Shown here piece by piece: positions 58,032 to 64,000 of a DNA stretch of 64,000 bases. The notes beneath the pieces are model-generated. The model saw nothing but the letters and a program-made list of their open reading frames with translations. It was not told where the DNA came from and did not search any database. The stretch's first letter is position 1. Every line of letters begins with the position of its first letter. The translations under genes and the position numbers were made by a program. The stretch comes from Actinokineospora baliensis. GTDB lineage: Bacteria > Actinomycetota > Actinomycetes > Mycobacteriales > Pseudonocardiaceae. Location: contig NZ_JAFBCK010000001.1 in NCBI RefSeq assembly GCF_016907695.1, positions 1,550,001 through 1,614,000 of the forward strand. The letters are read 5' to 3'.

Positions 58032-59735
58032 ATGATCGTCATGAAGCGGATCGCGGCCGTCGTGGCCGCGGTCGGGTTGGCGGTGACCGGGCTGGCCGGT
58101 ACCGCCTCTGCCGCACCGGCGGCCACCACCGCCGACCTGCGCCTGATCGCGTTCAACGACTTCCACGGCAACCTGCAGCCGCCCGCCGGGTCCTCCGGTC
58201 GGGTGACCCTGCCCAACGGGACCACCGTTGACGCCGGTGGCGCCGCCTACCTGGCCGCGCACGTGACCCGCCTGCGCGCGCAGTCGCCGAACTCGCTGGT
58301 GGTCGCCGCGGGCGACAACATCGGCGCGTCCCCGCTGACCTCGGCGCTGTTCCACGACGAGCCGACCGTCGAGTTCATGAACAAGATCGGCGTCGACGCC
58401 AGCGTCGTGGGCAACCACGAGTGGGACGAGGGCTACGCGGAGCTGCTGCGGGTCCAGTTCGGCGGCTGCCACCCGACCGACGGCTGCCAGTTCCACCAGC
58501 CCTACCGGGGCGCGAAGTTCCCGTTCCTGGCCGCGAACATCACCTTCGACAACGGCCTGCCCGCGGTGCTGCCGGTGACCGTCAAGTTCGTCGACGGCAT
58601 CCCGGTCGGCATCATCGGCGTCACCCTCAAGGACCTGCCCTCGGTGGTCACCCCCGAGGTCGTCAAGGGCTTCAAGTTCGGCGACGAGGTCCAGGCGCTC
58701 AACCGCACCTCCCGGCTGCTCGACCTGGCTGGCATCCGCACCCAGGTCGCGCTGGTGCACCAGGGTGACAGCACCGAGGGCGGCGGCCCGGACGACTGCC
58801 GCACCCTGCCCGGCCCGGCCCGCCAGATCGCCACGGCCGCCTCGCCCTCGATCGACGCGTTCTTCACCGGGCACAGCCACCAGCAGTACAACTGCGTGGT
58901 CACCGACCCGGCTGGCAAGCCGCGCCCGCTGATCCAGGGCGCCTCCTTCGGCCGCCTGCTCTCGGTGGTCGACCTGAAGATCGACCGCAAGACCCGCGAC
59001 GTCGTGCGCACCGCGACCGTGGCGCACAACGAGGTCGTCACCCGCACCATCACCCCCGACGCGGGCGTGCAGGCGCTGGTCGACGAGGCCGTGGCCAAGG
59101 CGGGCCCGATCGCCAACCGCCAGGTCGGCACCATCACCGCCGACCTCGTCCGCGCCGCGGCCCCCTCCGGTGAGTCCCCGCTGGGTGACGTCATCGCCGA
59201 CGCGCAGCTCGCCGCCACGCAGAACAACCAGGCGCAGATCGCCATGACCAACCCGGGCGGCATCCGCACCGACCTCACCTACGCCAGCTCGCCCGCGGGC
59301 GAGGGCAACGGTGTGGTCACCTACGGCGAGGCGTTCGCCGTCCAGCCGTTCGGCAACATCATGCAGACCATCACGCTCTCGGGCACCCAGCTCAAGACCG
59401 TGCTCGAGCAGCAGTGGCAGCCGCAGCCCAACGGCACCACCATCACCCGCTTCCTGCAGGTGTCGGCGTCGTTGAAGTACAACTGGTCGCAGTCGGGCAC
59501 CCAGGGCAACCGGGTCTCCGGCATCACCGTCAACGGCCAGCCGGTCGACCCCAACGGCGCCTACCGGGTGTCGGTGAACAACTTCCTCGCCGCCGGTGGC
59601 GACGGGTTCACCGAGCTCGCCAAGGGCACCAACCTCGCCGGTGGGCCGGTCGACCTCGACGCGTTCGCCGCCTACCTGACCGCGCACCCGAACCTCGCGC
59701 CGCCCGCGGCCGACCGGGTCACCGTCACCCCGTAA
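58032..59735 (+). CDS. Secreted bifunctional metallophosphatase/5'-nucleotidase (UshA-like)
   Basis: 567 aa (a second ATG at 58041 is equally good). Signal peptide to ~residue 30 (VVAAVGLAVTGLAGTASAAPA). Metallophosphatase domain: LIAFNDFHGNL (D, H), VVAAGDNIGASPL (D), VVGNHEWDEGY (N, H), LVHQGD, FFTGHSHQQY (two H). C-terminal nucleotidase domain ~residues 340-560 with NPGGIRTDL and NNFLAAGGDGFTEL (substrate loop). Releases phosphate and nucleosides outside the cell. Confidence 0.95.
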   Translation: MIVMKRIAAVVAAVGLAVTGLAGTASAAPAATTADLRLIAFNDFHGNLQPPAGSSGRVTLPNGTTVDAGGAAYLAAHVTRLRAQSPNSLVVAAGDNIGASPLTSALFHDEPTVEFMNKIGVDASVVGNHEWDEGYAELLRVQFGGCHPTDGCQFHQPYRGAKFPFLAANITFDNGLPAVLPVTVKFVDGIPVGIIGVTLKDLPSVVTPEVVKGFKFGDEVQALNRTSRLLDLAGIRTQVALVHQGDSTEGGGPDDCRTLPGPARQIATAASPSIDAFFTGHSHQQYNCVVTDPAGKPRPLIQGASFGRLLSVVDLKIDRKTRDVVRTATVAHNEVVTRTITPDAGVQALVDEAVAKAGPIANRQVGTITADLVRAAAPSGESPLGDVIADAQLAATQNNQAQIAMTNPGGIRTDLTYASSPAGEGNGVVTYGEAFAVQPFGNIMQTITLSGTQLKTVLEQQWQPQPNGTTITRFLQVSASLKYNWSQSGTQGNRVSGITVNGQPVDPNGAYRVSVNNFLAAGGDGFTELAKGTNLAGGPVDLDAFAAYLTAHPNLAPPAADRVTVTP

Positions 59736-59747
59736 CCGCTGTGCCAC

Positions 59748-59782
59748 AACGGCGGCCGTCCCGATCCGGGGCGGCCGCCGTT
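59748..59782 (+). terminator. Terminator after 5'-nucleotidase
   Basis: Stem AACGGCGGCCG / CGGCCGCCGTT extended by CCC/GGG pairs. Confidence 0.8.
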
Positions 59783-59999
59783 CGTCGTGGACAGTCCAGT
59801 TCGGATGCGTTACCGAAGTTCACCGGTTCGAGAGCCCGCTACCGGCTTGTCCATCTGGGACAGCAGGCGCACCATGGAGTGGACGGCCGGCCCGGGCAAG
59901 ACCGCGACAAGCCGAACCAACGGTCACCGCGCCCGCCGGGAAAGGGTAGGTGGTGCCGTGGCGAAGCAGTCAAAACCCGTAATGGTCTGCCGCCTGCCG
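59783..59999. other. Intergenic stretch without a supported gene
   Basis: Short low-quality frames only, no conserved motif or promoter that I trust. Confidence 0.5.
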
Positions 60000-60186
60000 C
60001 TACCCCGCGGCTGAGCCGAAAGAACCGACTTGGCCGTGGATGAGGGCGGCGAGCTCGACGGATCCCTTCGAGTGCGCGGTACGCGACACGTACCGGTCAG
60101 GCACCTCGACGCTGTTGATCCCCGCATCGAGCGCGTCTCCTGACCCGCTCGGCTGGGCTCCACGCCACCGCCGAAGCGGCAGGTCA
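60000..60186 (-). pseudogene. Possible DUF397-like remnant
   Basis: About 60 residues. NDLPLRRWRGAQPSGSGDALDAGINSVEVPDRYV...HSKGSVELAALIHGQVGSF resembles the short DUF397 proteins of actinomycetes (W..S..S.....VEV....V..SK.......F). No ATG/GTG start in frame before the conserved part, and the usual XRE partner is absent, so a decayed copy is likely. Weak call. Confidence 0.3.
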
Positions 60187-60203
60187 TTACGACGTGACGG
60201 ACC

Positions 60204-60240
60204 CTGGGTGCGACCGCCCACGCGTGGCGGTCGCACCCAG
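60204..60240. terminator. Long perfect hairpin
   Basis: 15-bp stem CTGGGTGCGACCGCC / GGCGGTCGCACCCAG with a 7-base loop, 80 bp before the metallopeptidase gene. Confidence 0.7.
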
Positions 60241-60322
60241 GCGCGTGTCCTGCGGCCGAGTGCCGCGCCGACCACTACCCTGGTGAGCGCACAGCACAGT
60301 GGCGCGGACACGGGGAGCAGTC

Positions 60323-61222
60323 GTGGAGTTCGACGACGACGTCGCGTTGGACACCTCCCAGGTGAGCGACGCCAGGGGGATCGGCGGGCGGGTCGCCCTC
60401 GGCGGCGGCGGGCTCGGCATCGTCGGCCTGATCGTGTACTTCCTGCTCTCGCAGCTCGGCGGGGTCCCGGCGGGCGCCCCGCTGAGCACCGACGCGGTCA
60501 GCGGCGGCCAGTCGGTGTCCAACACCGACCTGGCCGGGGAGTGCCGCACCGGCAAGGACGCCAACACCAAGGCCGACTGCGCCAGGGTCGCGCTGATCAA
60601 CTCGATCCAGGGCTACTGGTCCGACCAGTTCGCCCGCTCCGGCCGCACCTACCAGCAGGCCACCACCACCTTCTTCAGCGGCGGGGTCAACACCGGCTGC
60701 GGCAGCGCCACCTCCGACGTCGGCCCGTTCTACTGCCCCGCCGACGGCAAGGTCTACGTCGACCTCACCTTCTTCCGCGAGCTGCAGACCCGCTTCGGTG
60801 CCCAGGGCGGCACGTTCGCTGAGGCTTACGTGCTCGCCCACGAGTACGGCCACCACGTGCAGAACCTGCTCGGCACCTCCGACAAGGTCCGCCCGGGCAC
60901 CGGCCCAACCTCCGACGGCGTCCGGCTCGAACTGCAGGCCGACTGCTACGCCGGAGTGTGGGCCAACCACGCGACCACCACGGCCAGTTCCAGCGGCAAG
61001 CCGCTGATCCGCTCCATCAGCCAGGACGACGTCAACCGCGCCCTCGACGTCGCCGCCCGCATCGGCGACGACTTCATCCAGAAGAACCTCGGCGGCGGCC
61101 AGGTCGACGAGAGCCAGTTCTCCCACGGCTCCTCCGCCCAGCGCGAGCAGTGGTTCCTCGCGGGCATCAACACCGGCAACCCCGCCGAGTGCGACACGTT
61201 CAGCGCCCGCAACCTCGGGTAA
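60323..61222 (+). CDS. Neutral zinc metallopeptidase (YpfJ-type), membrane-anchored
   Basis: 299 aa from GTG 60323 with GGGGAGCA upstream. Short cytoplasmic N-terminus, one membrane helix ~residues 30-50 (LGGGGLGIVGLIVYFLLSQLGG), then an extracellular catalytic domain: FAEAYVLAHEYGHHVQNLLG (HExxH) and RLELQADCYAGVWANH (third ligand E/D), GSSAQREQWFLAGINTG near the end. Matches the putative neutral zinc metallopeptidase family. Substrate unknown. Confidence 0.9.
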   Translation: MEFDDDVALDTSQVSDARGIGGRVALGGGGLGIVGLIVYFLLSQLGGVPAGAPLSTDAVSGGQSVSNTDLAGECRTGKDANTKADCARVALINSIQGYWSDQFARSGRTYQQATTTFFSGGVNTGCGSATSDVGPFYCPADGKVYVDLTFFRELQTRFGAQGGTFAEAYVLAHEYGHHVQNLLGTSDKVRPGTGPTSDGVRLELQADCYAGVWANHATTTASSSGKPLIRSISQDDVNRALDVAARIGDDFIQKNLGGGQVDESQFSHGSSAQREQWFLAGINTGNPAECDTFSARNLG

Positions 61223-61305
61223 GCCCAAACCTCTCACAAAGGCAACAGCGGCGTTGGTCGCATTCATGCCTAAAATGCGCGCACATTCAGTTCTGGGGAG
61301 TAATA

Positions 61306-63449
61306 GTGCGCCGCATTCTCCCGCGCCGGGCGGCTTCCCGCCTCGGCGCGATCGTCGCCGCCGTGGCCGTCGGGGGAGTGCTCGCGGCACCCGCTACCGC
61401 GCAGGACCTGGTGGGGGCCGCCCCGGCCCGGCCGGACATCTCGCTCGCGGTGTCTTTCGACAAGACCGAATACGCGCCTGCGGACGTCATCGCCGTCACG
61501 GTCCGGGTGACCAACAACAGCGACGCGTACGCCAACGTCACCTTGACCGCGCCCGTGGCGACCGCCGCGACCGGCAAGTTCGGCGGCGCCGCGTTCACCG
61601 ACCTCAACCTCAACAACAAGCCCGACCCGGGCGAGCCTGCCCCGGGTGTCAGGGTCGTCGTGAAGGCCGCCGACTGGTCCACTTCGGACAGGACGACAGA
61701 TGTCAACGGCCGCTTCGACTTCGACGACCTCCCCGCGGGCCCCTACACCGTCACCTACACGCCTGGTGATCTGAAGTACGACGTCGGCGGTGTGCAGCCC
61801 GACCGCCTCTACATCTCCGGCGACGCCTACGCCGACGTCGTCGTGCCCGCCTGGTACTACGAGTCCGCGGCCGTGTACCCGCAGCTCACCTTGGACAAGC
61901 CGAACTACCGACCTGGCGACCCCGTCAGGGCGACGCTGATCCTGACCAACAGGTGAGGTCGTCGGCACTTCGACGGCCAACGGCGACGGGGAGATCGACT
62001 TCTCCGGTGTGCCGGTCGGCAGCTACACGGTGCTGCTCGACGAACCGTACCGAGTGGACACCCCGGTCGAGGCGCCGCTGCGGTTCCCGATCACGGCGGC
62101 CCCGGCCGGTCGGCTGGACGTCCCGGTTGTCGTCGACCAGCGGCACCACGGCCGGTACTCGGACCTGCTGGTGACCGCGCGGCTGGACAAACCCGCCTAC
62201 CTGGGCAGCGACGCGGTCAAAGCGACGGTGACCGTCCGCAACAACGGCAACGTCATCGCCACCGGCGTCGGGTTCACCCTCGACGGTATCGGTGGTCTGT
62301 CGGTGAACTTCCACGACCTCGGTGGACTGCCGAGGGCACGCAGGCCAGGGGGGATCACGTTGGCTCCCGGGCAGACGCGTGAGTTCGTGCTGACCGGGTT
62401 CGCTTATGCGGGTGCGCCTGCGCTCACGACCACGGTCACGGCGGTGGGCGACCAGGCCGAGTTGGACCAGGAGAACAACAGTGCCACGGTGAGCGCCCCC
62501 GTCGTCGTGGGCAACGGCGATCTCACCGGTGCCGTCTTCCTCGACCTCGACGCCGACGGCGTCGTCGACCCGGGTGAGGGCATCCCCGGGGTGGAGGTGA
62601 CCGCGTCGGCGCGCTCGGGCGGGGTGTACGTGGCCCGGCGGACCGAATCGGACGGTCGCTTCTCCATCTCCGGGATCGACGCGACCGGGTATGTGCTGAA
62701 GTACAGTCGCACCAACGACAAGTACGAGATCCCCGGCGGGGCGGGCGGATCCACCGACTACGTCGCGGTGACGACGGCCGGACTCGACCTGCCGGTGCCC
62801 GCGGTTCTGGTGCCGGACAAGGCGATCCAGGCGCGGGTCTCCTTCGACCGCGAGTTCTACCACCCGGGCGACACCGCCCAGGTCACTTTCAGGTTCCTCA
62901 ACACCAGCGACTACCCGCTCGCCGGTGTGGGTGTGCGCAACAACCCGGGTGACGGCGACTTCCCGGTCGAGGCCGACTGGGCGTTGATCGGACTCGGCCA
63001 GCCGGGCTTGGCCATCGCACCGCGCGAGGAGGAGGTCGTCACCGTGCCGGTGCGCATCCCGGCGACCGCCGGGGGGCGGTGTGCGCTTCACCGGGTCCGT
63101 GGTGGCCAACGCCGTGTCCGGCCCGCTGCCGATCACCGCGACCGCGACCGTGGAACCCGGTCAGCCGACCACCTCGACCACGGTCTCCCCGACTACAACG
63201 GTCTCCCCGACAGTGTCGCCGACCGCAACGGTGTCGCCGACGCCCTCTGTCCTGACGGCCGAGCCGGTCGTGCCGAGCACGTCCGCCGTCGCGACGAGTC
63301 CCGTGCCGCCGCAGGTCCAGGGTGGGCGCGCACCGAGCGGCCTTGCCGACACCGGTGCGAGCGTGATCGGCCTGGGCCTGACCGCTCTGGGCGCTGTGCT
63401 CGTAGGCGCAGCGACGGTCGTCTTTTCGCGCAGGCGCAGGGTTTCCTGA
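61306..63449 (+). pseudogene. Broken LAxTG surface protein (paralogue C)
   Basis: Three consecutive frames of one gene. 61306-61956: signal peptide (SRLGAIVAAVAVGGVLAAPATA) and a CARDB/B-type domain, ending after RATLILTN. Frame +1 from ~61952: GEVVGTSTANGDGEIDFSGVPVGSYTV, as if ~200-300 bp are deleted between. Continues to ~63075, where a run of six G (63071-63076) shifts frame again into VRFTGSVVANAVSGPLP...GLADTGASVIGLGL...RRRR. All parts of the paralogues at 52184 and 54197 are recognisable. Real decay or consensus errors; LAxTG anchor out of frame with the signal peptide. Confidence 0.75.
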
Positions 63450-63480
63450 CCAGGTGGGGCGGCGGTGCCGCCCCACCTGG
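63450..63480. terminator. Bidirectional terminator
   Basis: 14-bp stem CCAGGTGGGGCGGC / GCCGCCCCACCTGG with a 3-base loop between convergent genes. Confidence 0.82.
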
Positions 63481-63481
63481 T

Positions 63482-63637
63482 TCAGCTGAACATCACGAAC
63501 ACCGACAGGGTGGCAAGCGAGCCGAGCACGAACCCGATCACCGCCAGCCTGCCGAACAGTTCCGCCTTGCCGAGCAGCCACAGCGCGCCAAGGCACGCCA
63601 TCAGCACACCCGAGGCGATCATCGCCATGTCGGACAT
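63482..63637 (-). CDS. Small two-helix membrane protein
   Basis: 51 aa. MSDMAMIASGVLMACLGALWLLG and LAVIGFVLGSLATLSVFVMF are two hydrophobic helices joined by KAELFGR. ATG has AGGGGGA 4 bp upstream. 23 bp separate it from the upstream transporter gene on the same strand, so it is probably co-transcribed; it could be an accessory subunit. Confidence 0.7.
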   Translation of the reverse strand: MSDMAMIASGVLMACLGALWLLGKAELFGRLAVIGFVLGSLATLSVFVMFS

Positions 63638-63660
63638 GGTTCCCCCTATGGGCACTCCTA

Positions 63661-64000
63661 TTAGGACAGTTCCTGGTCCCGGGTCTCGGGCAGCCAGAAC
63701 AGCGCGGTGAAGGCGATCCCGTACGCGATCGCGCCGAAGGCCATCGCGCCGCCGATGCCGTAGGTCAGCGCGATGAAGCCGATCCCGGTGGGGAAGAAGG
63801 CGCCGCCCGCGCGGCCGAAGTTGTAGGTGAACCCGGGACCGGCGCCGCGCGCCCGGCTCGGGTAGAGCTCGGCCAGGTACGCGCCGAAGCCGGAGAAGAT
63901 CGCCGACGAGCAGAACCCGAGCGGGAAGCCCAGGTACATCACGTACCCGCCGACCGAGCTGGGCAGTTGTGTGTAGGCCAGCAGCAGCGCCGCGCTGAGC
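63661..64000 (-). CDS. MFS transporter, C-terminal part (5' end outside window)
   Basis: Last ~112 residues. GFGAYLAELYPSRARGAGPGFTYNFGRAGGAFFPTGIGFIAL is the helix-10 loop signature of metabolite:proton symporters (AELYP.R.RG.G...N.GR), followed by two helices and a PETRDQEL tail. Probably takes up a carboxylate. The start lies beyond base 64000. Confidence 0.88.
   Translation of the reverse strand, partial: LSAALLLAYTQLPSSVGGYVMYLGFPLGFCSSAIFSGFGAYLAELYPSRARGAGPGFTYNFGRAGGAFFPTGIGFIALTYGIGGAMAFGAIAYGIAFTALFWLPETRDQELS

Noticed and set aside
59815..59860. T-arm-like GGTTCGAGAGCC, possible tRNA
   Set aside because: No matching acceptor, D or anticodon stems.

Overview
The window reads as a high-GC actinobacterial chromosome, most likely family Pseudonocardiaceae (Actinokineospora/Saccharothrix type). 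Supporting signs are very GC-rich third codon positions, many GTG starts, a bacterial proteasome activator ending in GQYL, a Wzm/Wzt/GlfT1-type arabinogalactan export locus, LAxTG sortase substrates and a snapalysin. The genus is an inference.

Region 1 (1-4340): a tightly spaced four-gene operon of visibly lower GC: histidine phosphatase, full-length seryl-tRNA synthetase, GT4 glycosyltransferase, and a short protein that looks like a remodelled alanyl-tRNA-synthetase core. A small unrelated reverse-strand gene follows. It resembles an acquired specialised-metabolism, tRNA-dependent or self-resistance cassette.

Region 2 (about 4479-36289): a roughly 31.8 kb siphovirus prophage bounded by a shared 10-bp TTGATCACCA and ending in a large serine integrase. 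Order: repressor; early and replication genes with 4-bp stop/start overlaps; an array of single-gene cassettes, three of which share a ~110-bp promoter/leader repeat and most of which end in a strong hairpin; HNH endonuclease; a probable DNA-modification module (Mom-like GNAT, small protein, ABC-ATPase/GNAT fusion, formyltransferase-like protein); terminase, portal, MuF, scaffold, HK97-type capsid; a glycosyltransferase inserted among the head genes; connectors and tail genes with a frameshifted chaperone pair; lysin, holin-like protein, integrase. Several structural genes lack standard start codons.

Region 3 (36385-45702): cell-surface glycan genes. NeuC- and NeuB-like enzymes diverge from Wzm, Wzt and a GlfT1-like transferase. 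This 4.9 kb block is flanked by ~320-bp inverted repeats, one split by an IS4-type element with a 10-bp target duplication. Beyond it lie a G-rich degenerate tandem repeat, a coiled-coil protein, a GT29-like sialyltransferase and a NeuA-like CMP-sugar synthetase. Together these could make, activate and attach a nonulosonic (sialic-like) acid.

Region 4 (45718-64000): conserved chromosomal genes (Bpa, a class V aminotransferase-like protein without the PLP lysine, quinone oxidoreductase), then a secretome-rich stretch: two tandem M28 aminopeptidases, two intact and one broken LAxTG surface proteins, snapalysin, 5'-nucleotidase and a neutral zinc metallopeptidase. Interspersed are a PIN toxin/antitoxin pair, tRNA-Ser(TGA), a MarR regulator, a small membrane protein and the 3' part of an MFS transporter cut by the window edge. 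Strong hairpin terminators separate most of these units.
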